This document shows, in pieces, positions 16,845 through 24,755 of a stretch of DNA of 64,000 nt. Source of the stretch: Actinoplanes sp. NBRC 103695 (GTDB taxonomy: Bacteria; Actinomycetota; Actinomycetes; Mycobacteriales; Micromonosporaceae); NCBI RefSeq assembly GCF_030269485.1, contig NZ_BSTL01000003.1:372001-436000 (forward strand), in the 5' to 3' direction. The translations under genes were made by a program, and so were the position numbers. A model generated the notes under the pieces. That model did no database searches, had not been told where the DNA came from, and was given only the letters and a program-made list of their open reading frames with translations. The number at the start of each line of letters is the position of its first letter. Position 1 is the first letter of the stretch.

Positions 16845-17580
16845 TCATGGTGGCGCGCCGAGCCAGGACGGCCGCGATGCCGGCGGCCGCGGCCTTCACC
16901 GCGCCCAAGTGCTGCCGTGGCCGGAAGCGCCCGACCGGCCCGGCGACGCTGACGGCGGCCACCGCCAGATCGTCGGCGTCCAGGATCGGAGCGCCGACGC
17001 ACACGATGCCGACCGCGGACTCCTCCGCCTCGAAGGTCACCCCCGCCTCGGCCGCCCGGTCGAGCTGCCGGCGCAGCAGAGCCGGCGAGGTCACGGTCCG
17101 CGGCGCCAGCCGGGCCAGCGGCGCTGCCAGCACCTCGGCGCGGACGGCGTCCGGCGCGAAGGCGAGCAGCGCCTTGCCGATCGCCGTGGCATGCAAGGGG
17201 AGGCGCCCGCCGAGCCGCGACGGCGCCCGCGTCTGCCGGTGACCGCTCACCTTGGCCACGTAGACCACCTCGGTGCCCTCACGCAGACCCAGATGGACCG
17301 TCTCGTGGGTACGTTCGTAGAGGTCCTCGAGAAAGGGCGTCGCCACCTCGAGCAGGCCGCGCTCGACCGAGGCGCGCATGCCCAGCGTGAACAGATGCCC
17401 GCTGAGGTGGAACCGCCCGTTCACCCGGTCGAGCAGACGGGCCACGACCAGCTCGGCGGTCAGCCGGTGCAGCGTCGCCTTCGGCAGGCCGGTACGCCGC
17501 TGCAACTCAGCGAACCCCACGCCGCGATCGTCCGCGGTGAAGGCGTCGAGAATGGCGGCCACCTTCGCGATCACCGTCAT
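16834..17580 (-). CDS. IclR family transcriptional regulator
   Basis: 248 aa. N-terminal winged helix: IAKVAAILDAFTADDRGVGFAELQRRTGLPKATLHRLTAELV. The C-terminal GAF-like effector domain includes LHATAIGKALLAF, the RTVTSP region and ESAVGIVCVGAPILD. IclR proteins in aromatic catabolism act as repressors or activators in response to pathway metabolites. It lies 49 bp upstream of mhpD on the same strand, with the candidate operator between them, so it probably governs the mhpD-F-E operon. Whether it also acts on the GntR-linked genes is unknown. Confidence 0.92.
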   Translation of the reverse strand: MTVIAKVAAILDAFTADDRGVGFAELQRRTGLPKATLHRLTAELVVARLLDRVNGRFHLSGHLFTLGMRASVERGLLEVATPFLEDLYERTHETVHLGLREGTEVVYVAKVSGHRQTRAPSRLGGRLPLHATAIGKALLAFAPDAVRAEVLAAPLARLAPRTVTSPALLRRQLDRAAEAGVTFEAEESAVGIVCVGAPILDADDLAVAAVSVAGPVGRFRPRQHLGAVKAAAAGIAAVLARRATMSSA

Positions 17581-17699
17581 CTCCGCAGCGTATGCCGCTC
17601 CGCCCCGGCGCCGCGACCACCACTACCGCGACAGCACGGGCCGAGGTACCGGCTGCTCGCGCCCGGCTCGGGCGCGGCAGCGGGCCTCGGGCGAACCGG

Positions 17700-18851
17700 C
17701 TACCTCTCGTCGTACGGGTGCACGGTCACGCCCTTGACGACGCGGTTGACCTCGCCGGACGGGAACGGTGAGTCGGGGGTGAGCCCGAGCGACAGCGAGG
17801 TGCCCACCGCGAACAACTGCGCCACCAGGACGAAGGGCAGGGCTGCCAGGACGTCGGGGGCGTCGTCCAGCCCGGGGACCAGCCAGACCGGGTCCAGCCG
17901 TCCGCTGGGCTTCGCCGCGACGACGACAACGTTGCCGACGCCCATCCGGGACCGGAGCTCGACCGCGATGTCCTCGTCGTACCGCCTCGTGTAAGGGTCG
18001 CCGGACAGGTAGACGATCGCGAGGCTGTGACCGTCGATGACCGAGATCGGACCGTGCCGGAAGCCCAGGGCGGAGTCGAAGAAGCTGACGATGGAACCGG
18101 CGCTGAGCTCGAGCACCTTGAGTGCCGACTCCCGGGCCAGGGCGGTGAGCGGGCCGCTGCCCAGATAGACGATGCGCTGGTAGCCGCGTGCGGCGAGGCC
18201 GGCGACGGCGTCCGCGTGGTCGCGCAGCACCGCCGTCCCGGCGTCGGCGAGGCGCTCGGCGGTCTCGGCCTCGCCGGCGCCGGGGGCCAGGGCCAGCCAG
18301 GTGGCCAGCACCATCGAGGTGAAGCTCGACGTCATCGCGAAGCCGGCGTCGTTGGTCGCCGGAGGCATGAGAAGCACATACGAGCGCTCCGCCGCGCCGT
18401 GCGTCTTCGCCAGCTCGCCGTCGGGGTTGCACGTGACGATGAGGTGGTGCACCGAGCCGAGGAAGCGGTCGGCGAGGACGGTCGCCGCGACACTCTCGGG
18501 GCTGTCGCCCGAGCGTGCGAACGACACCAGGAGCGTCGGGAGATCCTCGGCGAAGGCCTCCGCGGGGTTGGAGACGATGTCGGTCGTGGCGACCGTGTCC
18601 ACGCGCCGGCGCAGCCGTCCGGTCAGGGCGGGCGCGAGCAGGTCGCCGGCGAACGCGGAGGTGCCCGCACCGGTCAGGACGATACGCAGGTCGTCGCGCG
18701 CGAGCAACGGGCCGAGGAAGTCGTGGAGCGCCTCCCGGTGGGACGCCAGATCCGCGGCCACCTGCCGCCACATCGCCGGCTGCTGGGCGATCTCGCGGCC
18801 GGTCGCTCCGGCCCGGTCGATGTCGGTCAGGGTGCCCGATGGTGGGGTCAA
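17700..18851 (-). CDS. agaS: AgaS-like SIS-domain sugar-phosphate isomerase/deaminase
   Basis: 383 aa with two SIS domains. The first holds RIVLTGAGTSAFAGD, LLVSFARSGDSPES and HHLIVTCNPDGEL; the second holds RIVYLGSGPLTALARESALKVLELSAG and FRHGPISVIDG. This matches AgaS/tagatose-6-phosphate ketose-aldose isomerase proteins, which process galactosamine-6-phosphate or a related ketose/aldose phosphate. Start: TTG at 18851, preceded by GAGGAG at a good distance and overlapping the gatZ stop by 4 nt. It is last of a five-gene leftward operon with an ABC importer and GatZ, placing it in galactose-type amino sugar or polyol use. Confidence 0.85.
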   Translation of the reverse strand: MTPPSGTLTDIDRAGATGREIAQQPAMWRQVAADLASHREALHDFLGPLLARDDLRIVLTGAGTSAFAGDLLAPALTGRLRRRVDTVATTDIVSNPAEAFAEDLPTLLVSFARSGDSPESVAATVLADRFLGSVHHLIVTCNPDGELAKTHGAAERSYVLLMPPATNDAGFAMTSSFTSMVLATWLALAPGAGEAETAERLADAGTAVLRDHADAVAGLAARGYQRIVYLGSGPLTALARESALKVLELSAGSIVSFFDSALGFRHGPISVIDGHSLAIVYLSGDPYTRRYDEDIAVELRSRMGVGNVVVVAAKPSGRLDPVWLVPGLDDAPDVLAALPFVLVAQLFAVGTSLSLGLTPDSPFPSGEVNRVVKGVTVHPYDER

Positions 18852-20146
18852 GGCAGGCTCCTCGCGGGTTCGGGGTTGCAGGCGGTCGAGTAGAGGCGAA
18901 GGACGTCGCGGACGTGGTCCACCGCCAGGGCGATCGGGTCCGGTTCCAGTACGCCGGCCCGGACGCGCGCGTACTGCTCGGGAAGGTGGGCGCTGATCAG
19001 CGACGGCGGCGGCGGGTACGCCCGCAGGTTGCCGATCAGCCGGTCGACGGCGTCCGACACCCGATCGTCCGGCCAGTAGTAGCGCATCCGGTCGCTGTAG
19101 CTGTAGCGGCGCGCCAACCGCCGAGTGGCCTCGTCGCCCTCGTAGTAGCCGTTCCACCACTTCGGTTCGCGGACCATGACCTCGTCGACGACGTCGGGCA
19201 GCCGCGACGCTTCGCCGGCCGGGACGAGCTCGGCCTCGATGGCGGCGAGCGCGAACAGCGCCTCCCGCAGTGCGAACGTGAGGCCGGGGCCGACCTTGAG
19301 GATCGCCCAGTGGTCCTGCACGAGCGCGGTGAGGTTGGCCGAGGTCTGGTAGTCGGTGGAGTGCGCCTCGAAGACCAGCTGTCCGCCCTCGATCATGTGG
19401 CTCAGCGCGCGGGCGCGACCGCGGTCGTAGTCGACGACGCGGAGCGCGTCGAACTCCACGCCGGGCTGGACGACGAGGGCGACGACGCGGGTCCACGCCT
19501 CATCCAGGCCGGCGCCGGCGAACGCGGCCCGGTGCGCCTCGATGGTGGCGCGCGCAGCCTCCGGCGAGGTCGGTGTCAGCGCGTCGATCTCCTCGTGGGC
19601 GCCGCCGGGCACCGGCACCTCGGTGCCGACGACGTACCGCAGGTCGCTCCGGCCGAACGTGGTCCGGGCGCTCTGCTCGGCGACCCGCGCCAGGCGGGCG
19701 GCGCGCCCGGCGACCTCCTCGTCGGTCAGGGGGTCGCGATCATCGGCGCAGGCCATCGTGCAGTCGAGGTGGATCTTCGTGTAGCCGGCCTCGACGTACG
19801 CCGCGACGAGGTCGTCCGCCCGGCTCATGGCCTCATCGGCCGGCAACGACCGCCACACGTTCGGACCGAGGTGGTCGCCGCCGAGGACGACGCGCTCGCG
19901 GGACAGGCCCGCGCGGTCGGCGATGCCGTGCACCAGGTCGCGGAAGTCGGCCGGACGCATCCCGGTGTAGCCGCCGAACTGGTCGACCTGGTTGCTGGTC
20001 GCCTCGATCAGGACCGCGGTGTCGTCGGCGACCGCTTGCTCGCAGGCGGCCTGGAGCACGAGCGGGTTGGCGGAGCACACCGAGGTGATGCCGACGGCCT
20101 GGCCGCCGCGGTGGCGGGACAGGATGTCGTCGAAGGCGTCACTCAT
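18848..20146 (-). CDS. gatZ: Tagatose-bisphosphate aldolase non-catalytic subunit (GatZ/KbaZ)
   Basis: 432 aa. Family motifs include GITSVCSANPLVLQAAC, VLIEATSNQVDQFGGYTGM, RVVLGGDHLGPN, KIHLDCTMACADD, FEAHSTDYQT and KVGPGLTFALREALFAL. In enteric bacteria GatZ/KbaZ stabilises the class II aldolase GatY/KbaY, which splits tagatose-1,6-bisphosphate. No GatY/KbaY gene lies here, so it may pair with an aldolase elsewhere or have a catalytic role of its own. GGGGAG precedes the ATG at 20146. It sits between the ABC permeases and agaS. Confidence 0.92.
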   Translation of the reverse strand: MSDAFDDILSRHRGGQAVGITSVCSANPLVLQAACEQAVADDTAVLIEATSNQVDQFGGYTGMRPADFRDLVHGIADRAGLSRERVVLGGDHLGPNVWRSLPADEAMSRADDLVAAYVEAGYTKIHLDCTMACADDRDPLTDEEVAGRAARLARVAEQSARTTFGRSDLRYVVGTEVPVPGGAHEEIDALTPTSPEAARATIEAHRAAFAGAGLDEAWTRVVALVVQPGVEFDALRVVDYDRGRARALSHMIEGGQLVFEAHSTDYQTSANLTALVQDHWAILKVGPGLTFALREALFALAAIEAELVPAGEASRLPDVVDEVMVREPKWWNGYYEGDEATRRLARRYSYSDRMRYYWPDDRVSDAVDRLIGNLRAYPPPPSLISAHLPEQYARVRAGVLEPDPIALAVDHVRDVLRLYSTACNPEPARSLP

Positions 20147-20169
20147 GCCGTCATCTCCCCTTCCGTCGG

Positions 20170-21006
20170 TCACTTGGTGCTCCCGGCGAGGAGTCCGTTG
20201 ACGATGTAGCGGTTGAACCCGAGGGCGATGACGGCGGGCACGGCGATCGCCAGCATGCCGGCGGCGCTCATCAGGGTGGAGGGCACGATGTGCCGGCCCT
20301 GCAGGGCCGCGATCTGCACGGTGAGCGGCTGCGTGGACAGGTCGGTGGAGAGCACCAGCGGGAAGAGGAACTGGGCCCACCCGAACAGGAACGTGATCAG
20401 GGCGATCGAGATCACGCCGGGGATCGCCAGCGGCAGTACCAGGCGCCAGAACACCTGCAGGCGGTTCGCGCCGTCGACGAGACCGGCCTCCTCGATGCTC
20501 TCCGGGATGCTGGTGAAGTAGTTGTGCAGCACCCAGACGGCCAGGGGCAGGAACCCGGAGACGTACACCAGGACGATGCCGGTGTAGGTGTTCACCAGGC
20601 CGGCGGAGCTCATGATCCGGTAGAGCGGGATGAGCGTCGTGTACGGCGGGAAGGCCATCGTCGCCAGGACCGTGTAGAAGAGCACGGTCCGGCCGCGGAA
20701 CTTGAAGCGGGCGAAGGCGTACGCGGCGAGCGCGGCCAGCGTCACGGTGACCACGGTCGCCGCGGCGCACTCGATGACGATGTTGAGCAAGCTCTGCCGG
20801 ATTCCCGAGGCCAGATCGCCGTTGCCGACCAGCAGCGTCCGGAAGTTGTCCAGCGTCGGGTGCACCGGGACGTACTGGGCCGGGCGTGAGCGTGCGTCAC
20901 TCTCCGTCTGCAGGCTCGACTTCAACGCCCAGTAGATCGGGACGACCGACCAGAGGATGACGAGTACGAGCGACACGGCTCTCACCGGATGCCGGCGGGT
21001 CCTCAC
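20170..21006 (-). CDS. Carbohydrate ABC transporter permease (MalG type)
   Basis: 278 aa with six membrane segments. N-terminal TM (VSLVLVILWSVVPIYWAL), then the conserved EAA loop ESIEEAGLVDGANRLQVFWRLVLPLAIPG that contacts the ATPase. The C-terminal hydrophobic end GFNRYIVNGLLAG with a short tail is typical of MalG-type permeases. Start: GTG at 21006, overlapping the stop of the first permease (GTGA). It forms a heterodimeric channel with the product of 21003-21974. No ATP-binding subunit gene is present in the operon. Confidence 0.93.
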   Translation of the reverse strand: MRTRRHPVRAVSLVLVILWSVVPIYWALKSSLQTESDARSRPAQYVPVHPTLDNFRTLLVGNGDLASGIRQSLLNIVIECAAATVVTVTLAALAAYAFARFKFRGRTVLFYTVLATMAFPPYTTLIPLYRIMSSAGLVNTYTGIVLVYVSGFLPLAVWVLHNYFTSIPESIEEAGLVDGANRLQVFWRLVLPLAIPGVISIALITFLFGWAQFLFPLVLSTDLSTQPLTVQIAALQGRHIVPSTLMSAAGMLAIAVPAVIALGFNRYIVNGLLAGSTK

Positions 21007-21974
21007 AGCTCGACCTTTCGGTAGACGAAGCGGATGACGAGGAAAGACAACGCCACAGTCACCAAGGCGATCAGCAGCGAGAGCGCGTACCCCTGACCGA
21101 AGTTGAGGTTTTGGAAGCTGATGAAGTAGGTCTGCATCGTCACCGAGGCGCCCGTCGAGGCCGCGCCGTTGAGCACATACGGCTGGTCGAAGATGTTCAG
21201 CGTGGTGATCAGCGCCTGAACCATGGCCACGGCAATACCCGGGCGGGCCAGGGGCAGCGTGATGGTGGTGAATCGGCGCCACTGGCCGGCGCCGTCGACC
21301 ATGGCCGCCTCGTAGAGCTCCTCGGGGATCAGCTGGAGCGCCGCGAAGATCAGCAGCGTCATCAGCGGCGTCATCTGCCAGACCTGGACGAGCTCGATCA
21401 GCCCGATCGTCAGCAGCCGGTTCTGGCCGAGCAGCACACCGTCGCCCGCGCCCAGGTGCAGCGTCGCGATGAGGCTGTTGACCAGGCCGGCGTTGGGATC
21501 GAAGATGCCCGACCACAGGATGCCCTCGACCACGCCCGGCAGCGCCCACGGCAGGATCAGGATCGCCATGACCACGCCCCGCCCGCGAAAGGGGCGCTGC
21601 AGCAGCACCGCGAACGCGATGCCGAGGACGGTCGACAGCGCCACGCCGACGATGACGTAGAACGCCGTGTTGACGGCGCTGTTCGTCACCGCCTCGTTCC
21701 GGAAGAGCTCGACGAAGTTCGACAGCCCGGTGAAGCGGGTGGGCGGGTCCAGCTCGTCGACCTTGAAGAACGACTCGATGATCGTGAACAGCGCCGGAAC
21801 GATGGCGAGACCGATGATGAAGATCGCCACCGGGGCGACGAGCACGTACGGCAGCAGCTCGAAGCGCCGCCCGCGCGGACGGGTGGCCGGGCGCGGAGCG
21901 TCCCCGGCCACCTCGTCACGCATGGTGTCGTCGCCCCGCGGCGCCGGCTGCACCGGTCCCCGCGGGGCGGCCAT
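21003..21974 (-). CDS. Carbohydrate ABC transporter permease (MalF type)
   Basis: 323 aa from the ATG at 21974. A 35-residue hydrophilic N-terminus precedes six TMs. EAA loop: PEELYEAAMVDGAGQWRRFTTITLPLARPG. It ends RFVYRKVEL. A GTG one codon upstream is an alternative. The ATG overlaps the binding-protein stop by one base (TGATG). It pairs with the MalG-type permease to import the ligand delivered by the lipoprotein encoded just upstream. Confidence 0.93.
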   Translation of the reverse strand: MAAPRGPVQPAPRGDDTMRDEVAGDAPRPATRPRGRRFELLPYVLVAPVAIFIIGLAIVPALFTIIESFFKVDELDPPTRFTGLSNFVELFRNEAVTNSAVNTAFYVIVGVALSTVLGIAFAVLLQRPFRGRGVVMAILILPWALPGVVEGILWSGIFDPNAGLVNSLIATLHLGAGDGVLLGQNRLLTIGLIELVQVWQMTPLMTLLIFAALQLIPEELYEAAMVDGAGQWRRFTTITLPLARPGIAVAMVQALITTLNIFDQPYVLNGAASTGASVTMQTYFISFQNLNFGQGYALSLLIALVTVALSFLVIRFVYRKVEL

Positions 21975-23305
21975 CACGAACCGCCCGCCTTGCTGTTCGC
22001 GACGGCGGCGATGGCGTTGATGGCGTCGGCGACGGTCATCGAGCCGGTCGCCGCGGCGTGCAGGTTGGTGTAGACGGCGTTGGAGAACGCGGGGTACCAG
22101 GCCGGGGCGCCCTCAGGGAACACCGGCTTCGCGGTCTTGAGCATCGCGGACAGCCGTTCGCCGTCGGCCAGGCTGCCGGCCTTGGACAGCTTCTCCACCA
22201 CGCTCAGGCGTGAGGGGATGAAAGACGAGCCCCACACCTTGTCCTCACCGTTGAGCCCGGAGAAGTTCTCCTGGGTGGTGGCGCTGGTGAACCACTCGAT
22301 GAACTTCGCCGCGGCCTGCGGGTACTTCGCCTGCTTGGGGATGCCCATGCCGTCGGGGTTCGACAGGTTCGAGGCCGGCCCGCTCACGCCCGGCGTGTTC
22401 AGGTACTGGATCTTGCCGCTCACCTTGGAGCTCTTCTTGACGTTGTAGAGGCTGTTGATCAGGCCGGAGTAGTCGGAGAAGGTGCTTGCGGCCTGACCCT
22501 GCGCCATCAGGGTCTGCTCGCCCTGGCTGTCGTTGACGTTGACGTTGCCGGGCGGCACCAGGCCGCTCTTGACCGCGTCGACCATCCACTGGGCGGCCTT
22601 GTAGCCGGGCGAGTTGGGGTCGGTGAACTGCGGCTTGCCCTTGGCGTCGAGCACGGTGCCGCCGAACGCCTGCGTCGTCTCGTACCAGTAGGTCGACAGA
22701 CCCTCGGCGGCGGCGAACGGGATGTTGAGCGGGTGCTTGACGACGCCCTTGGACTTGATCTGCTTCAGATCGTTGGTGTACTCGTCGATGGTGGTCGGCA
22801 TCTTGGTGATGCCGGCCTTGGCGAACAGCTCGGTGTTGACGGTGGTCACCATGTACGACGCGTCGTACGGCACGCCGATGATGTGCCCGTCGAGCGTGAA
22901 CGAGGCCAGCTGGGGCATGTCCGACTTGAGCGAGTTCGCATCGAGTTTGGTCTCCAGCGGCTGGAACCACTTGAGCTTGCCCAGCTGACCGACGCGCGAC
23001 CAGTCGACGTTGGTGACGTCGGCGAAGTAGGTGTTCGCGCTCGCGGCGGCGGAGATCTTGGTCTGCAGGCTGTCCCAGTCGGAGGATGCCCACTTGACGG
23101 TGATGCCCGTCTGCTTGGTGAACTCGTCCAGGGCCGCGGCCGGCGGCGGGTCTGTGGGAAGGGCGACGGTGATCGTCACCCCGGTCGTCTTGGACGACTC
23201 GTCCGACGTGCTCCCGCCGTTGCCGCCGCAGCCGGCAGCGAGCAGGGTGATGACGCCGAGCCCGGCGAGCCCTCGCCAGGTCGCCCGCAATGGTCTTGTT
23301 CTCAT
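21974..23305 (-). CDS. Extracellular sugar-binding lipoprotein (family 1)
   Basis: 443 aa. Lipoprotein signal peptide: basic MRTRPLRATWRG, hydrophobic LAGLGVITL, then lipobox LAAGC; the mature Cys is followed by a flexible GGNGGSTSDESSK linker. The solute-binding fold shows VTITVALPTDPPPAAALDEFTKQTG, IGVPYDASYMVTTVNTELF, GLSTYWYETTQAFGG and a KFIEWFTSATTQENF helix. It captures an oligosaccharide or sugar outside the membrane for the two permeases. First gene of the leftward operon; the 217-bp spacer to deoR holds several TGCGCA sites, so DeoR repression is expected. Confidence 0.93.
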   Translation of the reverse strand: MRTRPLRATWRGLAGLGVITLLAAGCGGNGGSTSDESSKTTGVTITVALPTDPPPAAALDEFTKQTGITVKWASSDWDSLQTKISAAASANTYFADVTNVDWSRVGQLGKLKWFQPLETKLDANSLKSDMPQLASFTLDGHIIGVPYDASYMVTTVNTELFAKAGITKMPTTIDEYTNDLKQIKSKGVVKHPLNIPFAAAEGLSTYWYETTQAFGGTVLDAKGKPQFTDPNSPGYKAAQWMVDAVKSGLVPPGNVNVNDSQGEQTLMAQGQAASTFSDYSGLINSLYNVKKSSKVSGKIQYLNTPGVSGPASNLSNPDGMGIPKQAKYPQAAAKFIEWFTSATTQENFSGLNGEDKVWGSSFIPSRLSVVEKLSKAGSLADGERLSAMLKTAKPVFPEGAPAWYPAFSNAVYTNLHAAATGSMTVADAINAIAAVANSKAGGS

Positions 23306-23365
23306 GATCCTCGGCCCTCCCTTGGGTCCGGTCCCCACGCCCGTCAGGAACCAGCCCTGATCACC

Positions 23366-23529
23366 TGCGCAGCTATGGCCGTTATCTTTGCAAGGTGTTG
23401 CGCACTCACGCAGACGGTAGGTCTCAGAGCTCATTCCGGTCAACGCCAGCTCGCCGTTTGATCAAAACTAGGTGCGCAAACTTTCATTTGCGCAGCTGGA
23501 CTGCGTGTCTTAGTCTCGTGAGGTGCGCA
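23366..23529. promoter_or_regulatory. DeoR operator region (repeated TGCGCA)
   Basis: TGCGCA occurs at 23366, 23399, 23473, 23489 and 23524. The strongest unit is the perfect inverted repeat TGCGCAAA-N6-TTTGCGCA at 23473-23494, about 30 bp before deoR. The copy at 23524 overlaps the deoR GTG. Several spaced hexamers around a DeoR gene fit the looping repression known for this family. Confidence 0.7.
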
Positions 23530-24278
23530 AGACGGATCGAATGTCGGCAATCCTCGAGCGAGCCTCCGAGACCGGCCGCGTGGATGTGGCCGAGCTGGCA
23601 GCGGCCCTCGGGGTGTCCGGGGCGACGATCCGCCGCGATCTGCAGTCGTTGAGCGCCAGCCACCTGCTGCAGCGAACCCACGGCGGCGCCGTCGTGGCGG
23701 ACACCGGCCAAGAGCTGTCGGTACGGGTCAAGGCGACGCGCAACCAGGCCGAGAAACGGCGCATCGGCACGGCGGCGGCCGAGCTCGTCGAGGACGGCGC
23801 CGTCGTCGGCCTCACCGGCGGCACGACCGCGGCCGAGGTGGGCCGCGCGCTCGCCGACCGGCGCGGCATCACGGTGGTCACCAACGCCATCGACATCGCC
23901 GCCGAGCTGGTCCACCGCCCGCAGATCACCCTGGTCGTCATCGGCGGCGTGGCCCAGCCGTCCAACGAGCTGGTCGGTCCGGCCGCCGAGATGATGCTGG
24001 ACAACTACCATCTGGACATCGCGTTCATCGGCGTCGACGGACTGTCGGCGCAGGCGGGCTGCACCACATACCGCGAGATGGAGGCGCAGACCGACCGCAA
24101 CTTCCTCGAGCGCGCCCGCCGCAGCGTCGTCATCGCCGACCGCTCCAAGATCGGCCGGGTCACCTTCGCGCGGATCGTGCCGCTCGCCCGCGTCGACGAC
24201 ATCATCACCGACAAGGACGCCGACCCGGAGCGGCTGCGCGAGTTCAGCGAGAGCGGTGTCCGGGTGCACGTGGTGTAG
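23523..24278 (+). CDS. DeoR family regulator of the sugar operon
   Basis: 251 aa. N-terminal HTH typical of DeoR: MSAILERASETGRVDVAELAAALGVSGATIRRDLQSLSASHLLQRTHGGAV. The C-terminal DeoRC sensor has GGTTAAEVGRAL, TNAIDIAAELV, GGVAQPSNELVGPAAE and FIGVDGLSAQAGCTT, the sugar-phosphate-binding phosphosugar-isomerase-like fold. Such proteins are released from DNA by a phosphorylated sugar of the pathway. Start: GTG at 23523; the ATG at 23541 is the alternative, and neither has a clear ribosome site. It is divergent from the ABC importer operon, with TGCGCA sites on both sides of its own gene. Confidence 0.92.
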   Translation: MRKTDRMSAILERASETGRVDVAELAAALGVSGATIRRDLQSLSASHLLQRTHGGAVVADTGQELSVRVKATRNQAEKRRIGTAAAELVEDGAVVGLTGGTTAAEVGRALADRRGITVVTNAIDIAAELVHRPQITLVVIGGVAQPSNELVGPAAEMMLDNYHLDIAFIGVDGLSAQAGCTTYREMEAQTDRNFLERARRSVVIADRSKIGRVTFARIVPLARVDDIITDKDADPERLREFSESGVRVHVV

Positions 24279-24299
24279 TCGTCGCTGGCTGAGCAGTTG

Positions 24300-24326
24300 T
24301 GCGCATTACTTGCGTAAAACTGCGCA
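24300..24326. promoter_or_regulatory. Distal TGCGCA cluster downstream of deoR
   Basis: Two TGCGCA hexamers (24300, 24321) flank a TGCGTA variant (24311), spaced 10-11 bp, about one helical turn apart. They lie 20 bp past the deoR stop, about 0.8 kb from the main operator. They may be an auxiliary site for DeoR looping or the operator of an unseen transcript. Confidence 0.5.
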
Positions 24327-24537
24327 CGGCGGCCCTTGTCGAGGTCGGCCACGGGGTGGTTCGTTCACCTCGGCAGGCCGCAGCCCGGTCGCCGGAGCGG
24401 GGCGATCGCCGCGCACGACGGCCGCGCCGGCGGGGCGATCGGCTCCGCGATGACCATTCGACGAGTGCGCCTCAGCGTCTGTAACACGCCGTTCTCTTGT
24501 CGATGGAATCGAATCGCTGCCGAGATTGACGCTGGAG

Positions 24538-24566
24538 AATATAGTTTGTCCACATCTGACAGTCAA
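24538..24566 (-). promoter_or_regulatory. Consensus-like sigma-70 promoter facing left
   Basis: Read on the minus strand: TTGACT, a 17-bp spacer, TATATT. This is unusually close to the housekeeping consensus for such G+C-rich DNA. Transcription would run from about 24530 toward deoR on its antisense strand, where no gene is evident. Confidence 0.5.
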
Positions 24567-24755
24567 TGGGTCCCCGAGGTTCACCTCCTGAGCGGCCCGA
24601 GCTGATCGACGAGGCAGCCTGGGTCGGGGCATGGCCACCCGCCTCGGCACACGACCCAGGGCCACACAGCCGGCGACGACGGCGCCGGCAGTTGGGAGTC
24701 CCACATCATCGAATTGCCGACAATGTCTGGCAACCGTCCGGTTTAGGGTCGCCGC

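Larger units (their letters stand above)
24279..24755. other. 477-bp gap without a convincing gene
   Basis: Between deoR and the AfsR-type gene. It holds the distal TGCGCA cluster at its left and an AT-rich patch near 24540 with a consensus-like leftward promoter. Six-frame reading gives only short open stretches without a domain; a 30-codon leftward ORF (start near 24455) is the only candidate near the promoter and has no clear ribosome site. The AfsR-type promoter should lie in the last 150 bp, but I see no clear element there. Confidence 0.5.
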
